Below the pieces are notes generated by a model. That model ran no database searches. It had not been told where the DNA came from and worked only from the letters and a program-made list of their open reading frames with translations. From Pseudomonadota bacterium (GTDB lineage: Bacteria; Pseudomonadota; Gammaproteobacteria; Burkholderiales; Methylophilaceae): a DNA stretch of 64,000 nucleotides. Positions 1-9,446 of this stretch are shown here, one piece after another. Location of the stretch: assembly GCA_020053735.1 (NCBI GenBank), contig JAGVMP010000019.1, forward strand, positions 186,001 through 250,000, given 5' to 3'. A program made the position numbers and the translations under genes. Each line of letters starts with the position of its first letter. Within the stretch, counting starts at the first letter, position 1.

Positions 1-543
1 TGCATACGGCTGCACTTGCTGAATCGCACCTGCCACATTTTTCGCATCTAGGCCGCCAGCCAAAATGATTGGTTTAGGCAAGTCTTGGGGGATTAAATTC
101 CAATCAAATGGTTGACCTGTGCCACCATAAGCTTGTTCAGTGTAGGCATCTAATAACAAGGCCTTAGCTGCTTTAAAATCAATTGCGTATTGTAACAAAT
201 TTGTATCAGGCTTGACGCGAATTGCCTTGTAATATGGCAAGTTTATTTGCGCACATGCTTGCTCACAATCTTGCGGCGTTTCATCCCCATGAAACTGTAC
301 AATGTCTAAATGCACCTGCGATAAGATAGATTGAATCTCTGCAGCGCCAGCATTAACAAACAAGCCAACAACGCTAACGAATGGCGGCATGGCGGCAACA
401 ATGTCCTGTGCTTGAGCAATACTCACACAGCGCGGACTAGACGCATAAAACACTAAGCCTATCGCATCCGCCCCTGCGTGAACAGCACATAGCGCGTCTT
501 CAACACGGGTGATGCCGCAAATTTTTACTCTTGTACGTTTCAT
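1..543 (-). CDS. trpF: Phosphoribosylanthranilate isomerase (partial, C-terminus outside window)
   Basis: Catalyses the Amadori rearrangement of phosphoribosylanthranilate in cytoplasmic tryptophan synthesis. Reading the minus strand from the ATG at 543 gives 181 codons open to the window edge. The N-terminus carries the family's KICGIT strand with the catalytic Cys. Further along are VQFHGDE and, near the edge, the phosphate-binding [12 protein letters not shown] segment. The family is usually about 205 residues, so only the last 20-25 are missing. It lies downstream of truA on the same strand with a 90-bp gap, an arrangement common in betaproteobacteria (usually followed by trpB and trpA). 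Identification is secure; the 3' end cannot be seen. Confidence 0.95.
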   Translation of the reverse strand, partial: MKRTRVKICGITRVEDALCAVHAGADAIGLVFYASSPRCVSIAQAQDIVAAMPPFVSVVGLFVNAGAAEIQSILSQVHLDIVQFHGDETPQDCEQACAQINLPYYKAIRVKPDTNLLQYAIDFKAAKALLLDAYTEQAYGGTGQPFDWNLIPQDLPKPIILAGGLDAKNVAGAIQQVQPYA

Positions 544-632
544 TTAATTAAGTGTGTCATATTGTATAAGCGTAGCTGAAACACGACATATTGTCAGTTA
601 GATTTGGTTTTAATAAATACGACGATTTAGTC

Positions 633-1418
633 TTAATAAATACAACCTAGATTACGCTGTGTGTTGGGTAGGCCGAACTTTTCATCATACTTTACGCCCA
701 CCAAATATAAGCCATTAGGAGAAAACGTAGGTGGCGAAAGCGTACGATTTTTTTGTGCAAGCAAGTCTTGTATCAATGTGGGGGCATGTTTGCCATTACC
801 CACATAAATAAGCGCACCCACCATATTCCGCACTTGATGCTGCAAAAACGCATTGGCAGCAAACTCAAATACAAGGTACTCACCATGCTGTCCTAGCGTG
901 GCTATTTGCAAATTTTTAATTGGGCTTTTAGCTTGGCACTCACTGGCACGAAAAGCACTAAAATCATGCTCACCCCGCAGATAGGCAATGGCGGTTTGCA
1001 TGGCAGCCACATCCAAAGGCAGATGATACCAGCCTGCTTTACTGGCCATTATTGCAGGGGAAACTGGCGAATTCAACAATAGGTATTGATACCTGCGCAG
1101 CTGCGCTGAAAAGCGCGCATGAAACTCAACACTGACCGCCTTTGCCCACTGCACGCGTATACTCTCTGGCAAAAAAGCGTTCACCCCACGGACCCAAGCG
1201 CTATCAGGACGTACGGTTTCAGTATCAAAATGTACAATTTGCGCTAGCGCGTGAACCCCAGTGTCGGTGCGGCCTGCGGCGTGGATGCGTATAGCATGTC
1301 TAGCAATATTTTTAATCGCAACCTCTAAAAAATCTTGCACGCCGCATGCATTTGCCTGGCTTTGCCAGCCACAATAAAGCGCACCATCGTACTCTATACT
1401 TAAAGCAATACGCATCAT
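633..1418 (-). CDS. truA: tRNA pseudouridine(38-40) synthase TruA
   Basis: Converts uridines 38-40 of the tRNA anticodon arm to pseudouridine. The 261-residue product has the expected length. The catalytic motif GRTDTGVHA is at about residues 49-57, with Asp52 as the predicted nucleophile. I place the start at the ATG at 1418 because it overlaps the upstream gene's stop as TGATG, a translational-coupling arrangement. A TTG three bases earlier and an ATG three bases later are the alternatives. No terminator is visible between it and trpF. Confidence 0.95.
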   Translation of the reverse strand: MMRIALSIEYDGALYCGWQSQANACGVQDFLEVAIKNIARHAIRIHAAGRTDTGVHALAQIVHFDTETVRPDSAWVRGVNAFLPESIRVQWAKAVSVEFHARFSAQLRRYQYLLLNSPVSPAIMASKAGWYHLPLDVAAMQTAIAYLRGEHDFSAFRASECQAKSPIKNLQIATLGQHGEYLVFEFAANAFLQHQVRNMVGALIYVGNGKHAPTLIQDLLAQKNRTLSPPTFSPNGLYLVGVKYDEKFGLPNTQRNLGCIY

Positions 1419-2056
1419 CAAATCATACTAAGCATTAGCGATATGGCGCTGGTGGTTACCAGAGCAATTGCGACATAATCTGTAAAATTAAAGCTTGGCA
1501 CTACGAACGTAATACTGACACTTTCATTCGCTTGGTCAGCTTTAATATCCGCCATATTTTTTAATTGGTTGATAAAATTTTGCTTATTCAACGCTTCAGT
1601 TTGCAATTCCACATAGTGTAAAGTCAGCCAGAGGCGCGCCGCAAACCGCTCTACTTTCAAGCCTAAATGTTTAAGGGGCGAAAATATAAAATAGAAGCCA
1701 GAAATTAATTGTTGGCGCGTATTGCAAGCCAAGATTAAGCTCAAACTTGCCAGCATGAGCATAATTCTTAACAATTGCGTCACACCTGCTGTAATGCCTT
1801 CGTAAGTTGGTCCAAACGAAAATGGCCATGCTGCCACATGCTCACCTGGTGTGTTAAACACAAAGATAATGAGCATTACTAAAAAAAACCATTTGAAGCG
1901 CAAAGTCGCACGTATAAAACCATCTACTTTGTGAATTAACATTATGACCAACAGTATTGTTAGTAAAGCAATTAATACACTTAAATTCAAAAAGTTAATC
2001 GATATTGCTAGCATAAAAAAAACCAGCAATTGTGTCATGACATTAATTTTAAACAT
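1418..2056 (-). CDS. EcfT/CbiQ-like transmembrane protein
   Basis: A 212-residue integral membrane protein with about five hydrophobic segments, most of them in the first 125 residues and one at the C-terminus. The middle (TRQQLISGFYFIFSPLKHLG, then ERFAARLWLTLHYVE) resembles the coupling region of CbiQ/EcfT, the transmembrane subunit of energy-coupling-factor vitamin and metal transporters. No ATPase (EcfA) or substrate-binding (EcfS) gene is adjacent, so either the partners lie elsewhere or the protein has another role. It is coupled to truA by a TGATG overlap. A start six codons later (MTQLL) is possible; neither has a clear ribosome site. The family call is by pattern only. Confidence 0.6.
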   Translation of the reverse strand: MFKINVMTQLLVFFMLAISINFLNLSVLIALLTILLVIMLIHKVDGFIRATLRFKWFFLVMLIIFVFNTPGEHVAAWPFSFGPTYEGITAGVTQLLRIMLMLASLSLILACNTRQQLISGFYFIFSPLKHLGLKVERFAARLWLTLHYVELQTEALNKQNFINQLKNMADIKADQANESVSITFVVPSFNFTDYVAIALVTTSAISLMLSMI

Positions 2057-2101
2057 TCGAATATTTTATGCGTAATTGACCAACGTTGCCTACTTATCAA
2101 T

Positions 2102-2129
2102 AAAAAAGCCAGGCATCGCCCGGCTTTTT
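2102..2129 (-). terminator. Rho-independent terminator downstream of fimV
   Basis: A GC-rich stem (GCCAGGC / GCCCGGC around a 3-base loop, one mismatch) is flanked by A6 and T5. It starts 13 bases after the fimV stop. Because it has A and T tracts on both sides it could act in either direction, but no plus-strand gene ends here. Confidence 0.85.
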
Positions 2130-2141
2130 AACAAATACGCA

Positions 2142-5066
2142 TTATGTAATTTGCGCCAACAGTGCCTCTGCGCGCTTACGCTGGCCAGCACCGCCCTCTT
2201 TCATCACTTCATCTAACAGTTCTTTGGCACCTTCTTTATCATCCATTTCAATATAGGCTGCCACTAGGTCTAGCTTCGTTTCTACCTCAATGGGCTCAAC
2301 ATCAGAAATGCTTAACTCAGCCGGTTCTTCAGTAATTATGTCAGCTACAGCCGTGTTTGTGCCATCGTTCAACTCTAAATCAATGGTATTTAAATCAAAT
2401 GAGTTAAGCTCTGGCGCGTCATCATCCACAAAATTAGCTGCTTCTGGCGAGATGGTTTCAACGTTAAAATTAAAGTCGCTATCGGCCCCAAACTCTGCTG
2501 TGGTTGAGTCTTCCACCTGCTCCGTTATTGGCGTATCTGTTTGCAAAAAGTCAAACGATTCAGCACTTGCATCATTATCAGCATTTGCTTCATTAAACGC
2601 CGCCAAATCATCTACTTTGTCACTAGTGTCCAAGCTAATGGTATCCATATCGCTACTTAGTCCGCCAGCAGCTAAACCACTCAGATCTAACACGTTGTCA
2701 GCAACAACCTCGTCCGCATCTGCCAAGGCATCTGGCATAAATTTCGGCGCATCAAATGTGGGCATATCCAGTGCTGGCATAGTGTTGCCAAAGCTCGCTT
2801 CGGTTGTACTCTCTACGACCTCTTCATTGACGTCGGGTGCTTTTGCATTAAACTCACCAAAACTACCCATGTCAAAGTCCAAAGCATCGTTAGTGATAGG
2901 AGTGACTTCTGGCGCGGACTCAACTTTCGCTTCTGTATCAAACTGTGGCAGCTCTAAAGCAGCTTCATCGTTAGTTCCCGCCTCCGCAGCGAGCGAACTG
3001 TCAGGTGCAGTGTTATCAGCCGCAAAATTTTGCGTTAAAGATTCATTATCGAACGAGAAGTCTAAATCTTTTTCTGCTGCCAAAGGTGTGTTGGCAAAAT
3101 CACTCGCATCCAAGTTTCCACCTTTGCCTGTTGGCGCGCTATTGGCTTGGTATAGGGGGTTGTTTGGTTCTAGCTTAATACCAATTTCTGCCACTTTTGC
3201 CCACATTGGGTCTTCTGCGCCTAGCGAAGTGTAAAGCTCACCCGCGATAGTTTCAAACGCTGATAAATTTTTGCTTGCAGCATACATTTCTAACAGCTTT
3301 AAGTGCAACTCATGACGTTTCGGCTCTTTTGAAATCGCGTCTTTTAAAATTTCTTCTGCCTGCGCATCGCGGCCATACGCCATGTAAACTTCCGCTTCAG
3401 CAATTGGGTCTACGTCATTGGTGTCTATCATGCCGCCATTAGCACTTTGTGAGAAGTCGGTAAGGAACGAGGTATCGCCAGTATCCACACTGGCGCTAGC
3501 GGTGTTACCAAATACCGTGTTCGCTTTTAAGCCGCCAGAAGTCATGATGCCCTGTTCAAAGTCGGCTAGATTTTTTTCACGTTTCCTACGTAAATATAAC
3601 CATCCGCCACCTAACAAGGCTAACAAGCCACCAGCTGGTGCCAACAAACTTAAGTTCAAACCATCCAAGATGCTCGCAAAAAAACCAGACTCTCCAACTG
3701 GTGCAATTTCTGCTGGTGTAATCACTGGTTTAGGTTTACTTTCTACAGGCGCAACAGTTTCAGCTTGTGCTGGTTCAACAGGCTTTACTTCTTCTGCTGG
3801 TTTTATAGCTTCAACTGGCGGCACTACAACCGCTACTGGAACCTCTGCAGGCTTAGCTGCCTCGGCAGCAGCTTGATTTTGAATATCGGCCATTGCACCA
3901 TTTTTCATCGCCAACAGTTTTTGCATATCTGCGATTTGTTTTTCTAAATCAGCTGTTCTATCTTGCGCTTCTTTAACACTTTTTTCGCGTGCAGTCGCTT
4001 CCTCCTGCAAGGCAGTAATTCTTGCCTGTAGTGACTGTATATCTTGTGCGCTCTTTGTAGCCGCAGCTTCTCCGGCAGAAAGCTTCACCACATCTTTTGG
4101 GCCTGTTGAGGCCGCTTCAGATTTGTCTTCAGCACTCTTAATTTTACCGCCTGCCGATTGCGTGTTAGCCTCAGAGTCAGTTGGTGCCGCATCCGCGACG
4201 ATACCCGCTAATTTATTACGGTAAGCGTTCCAATTAGCAGCTTGTACTTTAATTTCACCAGCGGCTTCACGGCGTGAAATAGAATTTAAGGTGTCTTGTG
4301 ATGGCTGGCGTAGAATTTGCCCCACTTTAAGACGATTCATATTGCCTTGAAAAGCGTCAGGGTTCGTTTGGTATAAACCCACCAACATTTGCTCAAGACT
4401 TATGCCTTCTTGACTCATATTTTGAGCAATTTTTGCCAGTGTGTCACCACGCTGGGTCGTGTATTCTTCGCCGGCGGCTTCACCAGTAACTTCAGTTGGC
4501 GCTTGTTTAATTTTTTTGCTAGATTTATTTGATTTTACCGTAGCTTCTGAAGGCATCACATCAACTGGCACATTGTCATCTGCCATTTGATCTTTTTTGT
4601 TTTTGCTAAATGATTTCACCATTGGCACTTGCGCTGTTTGTGCACTCGGGTCGGTCTCACCGGTATAGCCAGGAGGATCTAACAAAACAGTATATTCACG
4701 CAGCAACCTGCCAGACGACCAATCCACTTGGATGAGCATGTCTAAAAATGGCTCGCTTATGGGCTGGGCAGATTGAAGCTTTAAGATGGGCGCACCGGCA
4801 GCGTTTTTTGTAACATCAACTTTAATGGTGTTGTGAGAAGCAGGTTTTTCTATGCCTTGAATGGTGTAGGCTTCTTCTGAAGCAATTGCAGCGGAAATAC
4901 TACTTAATTCTTCGGGAGTAACGGACAATAACTCAATGTCGGCTTTCAGCGGTTCGCCCAAGCCAGACATCACATTGAGCTTGCCTAGGCCAGCGGCAAA
5001 AACCGAAATTGGTACTAGCGCCATGCATAAGGCAACGGTTATTCGCTTTAATTTTGAGTTATGCAC
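2142..5066 (-). CDS. fimV: FimV-family pilus assembly / polarity protein
   Basis: A large inner-membrane protein (974 residues) that in relatives organises type IV pilus secretin assembly and cell-pole functions. Signal peptide at about residues 1-25; conserved FimV N-terminal domain to about 135; LysM peptidoglycan-binding motif at about 202-255; predicted coiled coil at about 338-390; Pro/Ala/Glu-rich linker; one transmembrane segment at about 472-492 followed by RRKREK. A long acidic cytoplasmic region follows, then a short C-terminal TPR-like FimV domain (LDLVAAYIEMDDKEGAKELL). Gene position between asd and truA is the usual one for betaproteobacterial fimV. Long open frames on the opposite strand are compositional shadows. 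Confidence 0.93.
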   Translation of the reverse strand: MHNSKLKRITVALCMALVPISVFAAGLGKLNVMSGLGEPLKADIELLSVTPEELSSISAAIASEEAYTIQGIEKPASHNTIKVDVTKNAAGAPILKLQSAQPISEPFLDMLIQVDWSSGRLLREYTVLLDPPGYTGETDPSAQTAQVPMVKSFSKNKKDQMADDNVPVDVMPSEATVKSNKSSKKIKQAPTEVTGEAAGEEYTTQRGDTLAKIAQNMSQEGISLEQMLVGLYQTNPDAFQGNMNRLKVGQILRQPSQDTLNSISRREAAGEIKVQAANWNAYRNKLAGIVADAAPTDSEANTQSAGGKIKSAEDKSEAASTGPKDVVKLSAGEAAATKSAQDIQSLQARITALQEEATAREKSVKEAQDRTADLEKQIADMQKLLAMKNGAMADIQNQAAAEAAKPAEVPVAVVVPPVEAIKPAEEVKPVEPAQAETVAPVESKPKPVITPAEIAPVGESGFFASILDGLNLSLLAPAGGLLALLGGGWLYLRRKREKNLADFEQGIMTSGGLKANTVFGNTASASVDTGDTSFLTDFSQSANGGMIDTNDVDPIAEAEVYMAYGRDAQAEEILKDAISKEPKRHELHLKLLEMYAASKNLSAFETIAGELYTSLGAEDPMWAKVAEIGIKLEPNNPLYQANSAPTGKGGNLDASDFANTPLAAEKDLDFSFDNESLTQNFAADNTAPDSSLAAEAGTNDEAALELPQFDTEAKVESAPEVTPITNDALDFDMGSFGEFNAKAPDVNEEVVESTTEASFGNTMPALDMPTFDAPKFMPDALADADEVVADNVLDLSGLAAGGLSSDMDTISLDTSDKVDDLAAFNEANADNDASAESFDFLQTDTPITEQVEDSTTAEFGADSDFNFNVETISPEAANFVDDDAPELNSFDLNTIDLELNDGTNTAVADIITEEPAELSISDVEPIEVETKLDLVAAYIEMDDKEGAKELLDEVMKEGGAGQRKRAEALLAQIT

Positions 5067-5234
5067 TATTTCACCCTTAAATTTACTTTGTAATTTGCAA
5101 TAACGAAAATAACATCAATTAGTTACACATGCAAGCTCATCATACACATTATATTCAGTAGCTATGTGGTTGACTGCGAATACTGTTGGATTTTTTCAAC
5201 GTTTTGTTTAATTTTTGATACTTACAATCAACAC

Positions 5235-6347
5235 CTAATGTGAAATCAATATGCGCAACATACGGCGCAACGGCTCTGCAGCACCCCATAACAGTTGATC
5301 GCCGACAGTGAACGCAGACAAATAATCATCGCCCATATTCAGCTTACGTAGACGTCCCACTGGGGTATCTAGCTGACCAGTCACCGCTGCTGGAGTCAGT
5401 CCACGCATACTGGCTTCACGCTGATTCGGGATCACTTTTGCCCACTGATTCGCCTCTGCCAACATCTGGCTAATCTCATCTAGCGGCACGTTTTTTTTCA
5501 GCTTAATGGTCATCGCCTGACTGTGGCAACGCATGGCACCAATGCGCACACACAAACCATCAATTGGAATTGGATTCTCTGAACGGCCCAATATTTTATT
5601 GGTCTCTACGCCACCTTTCCATTCTTCTTTACTTTGGCCGTTGCCCAAATCACTGTCTATCCAAGGAATCAAGCTGCCAGCCAGTGGCACACCGAAATTA
5701 TCAGTTGGAAATTTATCATCACGCAAAGTACCAGCAATGGTGCGGTCAATATCTAAAATAGCCGAGGCTGGATCTGCCAGTAATTTACTTGCGGCAAAAT
5801 GCGCTTCGCCCATCTGGTTTAACAGTTCACGCATATTTTGTGCGCCAGCGCCTGATGCAGCTTGGTAAGTCATCGAACTGACCCACTCGACTAAATCTGC
5901 TTTGAATAAGCCGTTTAACGCCATTAACATCAGCGAAACGGTGCAGTTGCCGCCTACCCAGTTTTTGCCACCCGCATACAGTGCGTTTTTAACCACATGC
6001 ATATTGACAGGGTCGAGAATAATCACGGCGTCTTTATCCATACGCAATGTAGATGCCGCATCAACCCAGTGGCCCTGCCAGCCAGCATTTCTGAGTTTTG
6101 GGAATATGTCGCTGGTGTAGTCGCCGCCTTGGCAAGTCACAATGACGTCCATTTTTGCTAACTCGGCAATGTCATTGGCATTTTTTAGCGCAGATGATTC
6201 TTTGCCAATATTTGGCGCAGTTCCACCCACTTGCGAGGTAGTAAAGAATTGTGGCTCAATTTCAGCAAAATCGTTCTCTTCCATCATGCGCTGCATCAGC
6301 ACACTGCCCACCATGCCACGCCAGCCTACAAAACCTACCTTTAACAT
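5235..6347 (-). CDS. asd: Aspartate-semialdehyde dehydrogenase
   Basis: NADPH-dependent reduction of aspartyl phosphate to aspartate semialdehyde, the branch point for lysine/diaminopimelate, threonine and methionine. The 370-residue protein has the N-terminal nucleotide-binding [13 protein letters not shown], the catalytic Cys135 in GGNCTVSLM, and the substrate region [11 protein letters not shown]. It is of the long gammaproteobacterial (E. coli-like) type. The start is set at 6347 because the AGGGA ribosome site is about 7 bases upstream; the ATG at 6353 abuts that site. It lies in a core minus-strand run between the entericidin-like gene and fimV. Confidence 0.95.
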   Translation of the reverse strand: MLKVGFVGWRGMVGSVLMQRMMEENDFAEIEPQFFTTSQVGGTAPNIGKESSALKNANDIAELAKMDVIVTCQGGDYTSDIFPKLRNAGWQGHWVDAASTLRMDKDAVIILDPVNMHVVKNALYAGGKNWVGGNCTVSLMLMALNGLFKADLVEWVSSMTYQAASGAGAQNMRELLNQMGEAHFAASKLLADPASAILDIDRTIAGTLRDDKFPTDNFGVPLAGSLIPWIDSDLGNGQSKEEWKGGVETNKILGRSENPIPIDGLCVRIGAMRCHSQAMTIKLKKNVPLDEISQMLAEANQWAKVIPNQREASMRGLTPAAVTGQLDTPVGRLRKLNMGDDYLSAFTVGDQLLWGAAEPLRRMLRILISH

Positions 6348-6419
6348 ACTCATTCCCTACAGCGATATTAATTTAAAAAACGGCCGAATCTGGCCAAGAG
6401 CCTTTCGACAAGAACCTTG

Positions 6420-6548
6420 CTAGTTATTAGGCGATTTCTGGATTTTTTCGCCCGCTTTTTCCAAGTCTCGACCAAAACCATGCCACGTATTACAACCTGC
6501 CAAGACCAACACTACAGCCAACAACATAAATGTAATCAACTTTTTCAT
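6420..6548 (-). CDS. Entericidin A/B-family small lipoprotein
   Basis: A 42-codon gene. The translation begins MKKLITFMLLAVVLVLAGC, a signal peptide with a lipobox LAGC (Cys19). It then continues NTWHGFGRDLEKAGEKIQKS, an amphipathic tail typical of the EcnA/EcnB lipoprotein family. The AGTGCGTTATG context gives a weak but adequate start. In E. coli these peptides form an antidote/toxin pair; here only one copy is present, so the toxin-antidote role is not implied. Its placement before asd appears to be independent of the amino-acid genes. Confidence 0.85.
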   Translation of the reverse strand: MKKLITFMLLAVVLVLAGCNTWHGFGRDLEKAGEKIQKSPNN

Positions 6549-6569
6549 AACGCACTCCGTAAATTGAAA

Positions 6570-7064
6570 CTAATCTCTAAAATTACCAAATTGTAGCGGA
6601 AAATCCGTCACATTTTTCTTACAAAATGCAATTGCATCTTGCAATACATCTCTTTTTGCGCCATTGACGCGCACTTCATCACCCTGAATACTAGCCTGCA
6701 CTTTCATGCCGCTGTCTTTAATCAGTTTTGCAATGCGCTTGGCCAGCTCCGAATCAATGCCAGCGCGGATTTTAAGCTCTTGTTTGACTTTATTGCCGCC
6801 AATTTTTTGCACGTCTTTATGCTCTAAGCGTTTGGTTGAATCTGGCTCTTTTTTTTCCATAGCCGGCAGCAAAATGTCCTTGATTTGGTCTAGCTGAAAA
6901 TCGTTATCACCAAAGAGTGTAATGACATTGTCTTTTTCGTTCAGCTCTACCTTGGCCGAGGTGCCTTTAAAATCATAACGATTAATGATTTGCTTGCCCG
7001 CCGTATCAATGGCGTTTTTAAGTGCTACCATGTCTACTTCAGAGCTGATATCAAAACTTGGCAT
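6570..7064 (-). CDS. yajQ: YajQ-family nucleotide-binding protein
   Basis: A 164-residue cytoplasmic protein of the YajQ (UPF0234) family, members of which bind cyclic di-GMP or nucleic acid. It begins MPSFDISSEVDMVALKNAI and contains NRYDFKGTSA and the C-terminal FPLQFGNFRD, all family hallmarks. The sequence is full length. A good GGAGAGA ribosome site precedes the ATG at 7064. An intergenic repeat copy (7105-7170) lies just upstream, where the promoter or leader should be. The exact cellular role is not known. Confidence 0.92.
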   Translation of the reverse strand: MPSFDISSEVDMVALKNAIDTAGKQIINRYDFKGTSAKVELNEKDNVITLFGDNDFQLDQIKDILLPAMEKKEPDSTKRLEHKDVQKIGGNKVKQELKIRAGIDSELAKRIAKLIKDSGMKVQASIQGDEVRVNGAKRDVLQDAIAFCKKNVTDFPLQFGNFRD

Positions 7065-7104
7065 ATTCTCTCCAGTTTTCTTTATAAATTAAACGACAAC
7101 AGTG

Positions 7105-7170
7105 TTGCAATCGCTTGCTGTACTCATTTGTACTATCTGCGCGATTGCGCCTTGTTCTCGTTCAATTTCT
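7105..7170. repeat. Intergenic repeat, copy A
   Basis: Contains CTTGCTGTACT, a 5-base spacer, and GTACTATCTGC, the same arrangement as at 15964-16027. In this copy the core is flanked by CAATCGC and GCGATTG, which are inverted complements, so the unit can fold as a hairpin. It lies 41 bases upstream of yajQ. I see no gene in the remaining bases of the 7065-7296 gap. Confidence 0.6.
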
Positions 7171-7296
7171 TAAAGAAAAAATCAATCTATTTAACTTGTA
7201 TTTTAACTAGCATTCATTATCGAGAAAATTTTGATGCTCTGCAAGCCAATACCCAAGCGGCTTACAGGGCATTAAAATGAAGGTTACTCCCAGTCA

Positions 7297-7608
7297 CTAT
7301 TCGAAGTGGCAAACGTAATCTAGCATTTCAGTCACTTCAATATCAAAGCTAGAGTTGCCTGGTACTGTAAATTTCTCACCAGCGCCATAAGTTTTCCAGC
7401 CAGTTTCACCTTGCAAACGCACTTTGCAGTTGCCACTGTTTATTTCCATCAGCTCTGTTGCCGCAGTATTGAAAGTGAGCGTGCTTGGAAAAATCACGCC
7501 TATGGTTGAACGTGTGCCGTTTGGCAACATGACAGTGTGGCTGACGCATTTACCATCAAAATACACGTTAGCTTTCTTTTTTACGCTTACATTATCAAAC
7601 TGTGCCAT
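7297..7608 (-). CDS. ppnP: Pyrimidine/purine nucleoside phosphorylase (PpnP family)
   Basis: A 103-residue single-domain cupin-like protein of the UPF0345/PpnP family, which in E. coli phosphorolyses several nucleosides. Recognisable segments are [26 protein letters not shown] and the C-terminal DYVCHFE. Length matches the family (about 95-105). The ribosome site AGAGGA lies before the ATG at 7608. It is only 27 bases downstream of leuB, so probably read through from the leu genes, although its function is unrelated to leucine synthesis. Confidence 0.9.
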   Translation of the reverse strand: MAQFDNVSVKKKANVYFDGKCVSHTVMLPNGTRSTIGVIFPSTLTFNTAATELMEINSGNCKVRLQGETGWKTYGAGEKFTVPGNSSFDIEVTEMLDYVCHFE

Positions 7609-7635
7609 TTTTAATCCTCTGAATAATTATAGTGA

Positions 7636-8715
7636 TTACATTGCCGCGACGATGTGATCGCCCATTTCGCTACATGATACTTTTTTAGTGCCTGCTTCAA
7701 AAATATCGCCAGTGCGATAACCTGCCGCCAGCACTTTTTTCACCGCATTTTCAATGCGCGCAGCCGCCACTTCATTATCAAATGTATAGCGCAACATCAT
7801 AGCGGTAGAAAGCACAGTGGCAATTGGGTTGGCCAAATTTTTGCCTGCAATGTCAGGCGCGGAACCATGTGAAGGCTCATACAAACCTTTTTTAGTCTCG
7901 TTCAACGAGGCCGAAGCTAACATGCCGATTGAGCCAGTCAGCATCGAGGCTTCATCAGACAAAATATCGCCAAAAATGTTGCCAGTCACCATCACATCGA
8001 ATTGTTTGGGGTTACGAATCAGCTGCATCGCCGCATTATCCACATACATATGACTCAACTCTACCTCTGGATATTCTTTGGCGACGTCAATAACAATTTC
8101 CTTCCAAAACTCAGTGGTTTCCAGCACGTTGGCTTTATCGACTGAGCATAATTTACCTTTTTGACCATTTTTGCGGCGTTTCATGGCAATATCAAACGCT
8201 ACGTGAGCGATTCTGCGCACTTCAGACTCCGCATACACCATGGTATTAAAACCTTCACGCTCGCCGTTTTCATTGGTGCGCATGCCACGTGGTTGACCAA
8301 AATACACATCGCCAGTCAGCTCACGCACAATCATAATGTCTAAGCCAGATACTACTTCTGGCTTGAGCGTGGAAGCGTTGGCAAGTTCTGGATACAACAC
8401 AGCTGGGCGCAAATTAGCAAACAAGCCTAAATCTTTTCGAATCGCCAACAACCCACGCTCTGGACGCAACGGGCGATCTAAATTATCGTATTGCGGGCCA
8501 CCCACGGCGCCTAACAAGACGGCATCTGCATCGCGACAGATTTTTTGCGTGAATTCTGGGTATGGATGTCCATACTGATCGTAAGCTTGGCCGCCTAATG
8601 GGGCGTGCACAAACTCTAGTGGCATGCCTTCTGCTTTTAATACTTCTAGCACACGCAAGGCTTGTGCGATAATTTCTGGGCCAATACCATCACCGGCGAG
8701 TACTGCGATTTTCAT
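7636..8715 (-). CDS. leuB: 3-Isopropylmalate dehydrogenase
   Basis: NAD-dependent oxidative decarboxylation of 3-isopropylmalate, the third committed step of leucine synthesis. The enzyme also acts on 3-methylmalate in the citramalate route. The 359-residue protein has GDGIGPEI at the N-terminus, the [10 protein letters not shown] loop, and the metal-binding signature [19 protein letters not shown]. Start at 8715 with an AAGGA site. It follows leuD by 31 bases on the same strand and forms a leuC-leuD-leuB cluster with it. Confidence 0.97.
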   Translation of the reverse strand: MKIAVLAGDGIGPEIIAQALRVLEVLKAEGMPLEFVHAPLGGQAYDQYGHPYPEFTQKICRDADAVLLGAVGGPQYDNLDRPLRPERGLLAIRKDLGLFANLRPAVLYPELANASTLKPEVVSGLDIMIVRELTGDVYFGQPRGMRTNENGEREGFNTMVYAESEVRRIAHVAFDIAMKRRKNGQKGKLCSVDKANVLETTEFWKEIVIDVAKEYPEVELSHMYVDNAAMQLIRNPKQFDVMVTGNIFGDILSDEASMLTGSIGMLASASLNETKKGLYEPSHGSAPDIAGKNLANPIATVLSTAMMLRYTFDNEVAAARIENAVKKVLAAGYRTGDIFEAGTKKVSCSEMGDHIVAAM

Positions 8716-8746
8716 TCAATTTTCCTTATATTTTTTGTGGTATTTA

Positions 8747-9385
8747 TTAGGCAAACAACCAAGGTTGTGTCGCTTTGTGTTTCTCTTCAAACACTTTAAT
8801 CTCATCCGCATGCAGCAGGGTTAAGCCAATTTCATCTAAACCATTGAGCAAGTTATGCTTGGATGTTGCATTAATCTCAAAACCAAATGATTCGCCAGAT
8901 GGCAAAGTGACGGTTTGTGAAGGTAAATCGACACTCAAGCGATAACCAACATTGGCCTCACATTCTTTAAACAGTTTGTCTACCATCGCTTCATCCGCCA
9001 CAATCGGCAACATGCCGTTTTTGTAGCAATTGCCAAAGAAAATATCGGCATAACTAGGTGCAATAATCACACGAAAGCCATAGTCTTCAATCGCCCACGG
9101 CGCATGCTCTCGACTTGAACCACAACCGAAGTTTTCGCGCGCCAACATAATTTGTGCGCCTTTGTAGCGCGCTTGATTCAGCACAAAATCCTTATTGAGC
9201 GGGCGTGTACTGCAATCCATACCAGGCTCTCCATGGTCGGTATAACGCCACTCATCGAACAAATAAGGCCCAAAGCCTGAGCGTTTAATCGACTTTAAAA
9301 ACTGTTTGGGGATAATCGCGTCGGTATCAATATTGGCACGGTCTATCGGGCAAGCCAAACCGTTTAACTGGGTAAATGCTTTCAT
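8747..9385 (-). CDS. leuD: 3-Isopropylmalate dehydratase small subunit
   Basis: Small (swivel-domain) subunit of isopropylmalate isomerase, partner of LeuC. 212 residues, normal length. It begins [20 protein letters not shown] and holds [14 protein letters not shown], the substrate-selecting loop of the family. An AGGAAAG site precedes the ATG at 9385. The 61-base gap to leuC has no terminator, consistent with co-transcription and 1:1 subunit synthesis. Confidence 0.97.
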   Translation of the reverse strand: MKAFTQLNGLACPIDRANIDTDAIIPKQFLKSIKRSGFGPYLFDEWRYTDHGEPGMDCSTRPLNKDFVLNQARYKGAQIMLARENFGCGSSREHAPWAIEDYGFRVIIAPSYADIFFGNCYKNGMLPIVADEAMVDKLFKECEANVGYRLSVDLPSQTVTLPSGESFGFEINATSKHNLLNGLDEIGLTLLHADEIKVFEEKHKATQPWLFA

Positions 9386-9446
9386 GATGCTTTCCTAATA
9401 TTTACTTCCTAAATTTTCTCTAGTTCTACTTAATTGAACGCTTAAT

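Noticed and set aside
2290-3876. Long plus-strand open frames opposite fimV
   Set aside because: They are antisense to a well-recognised protein with biased composition, and read as Ser/Ala-rich low-complexity sequence.
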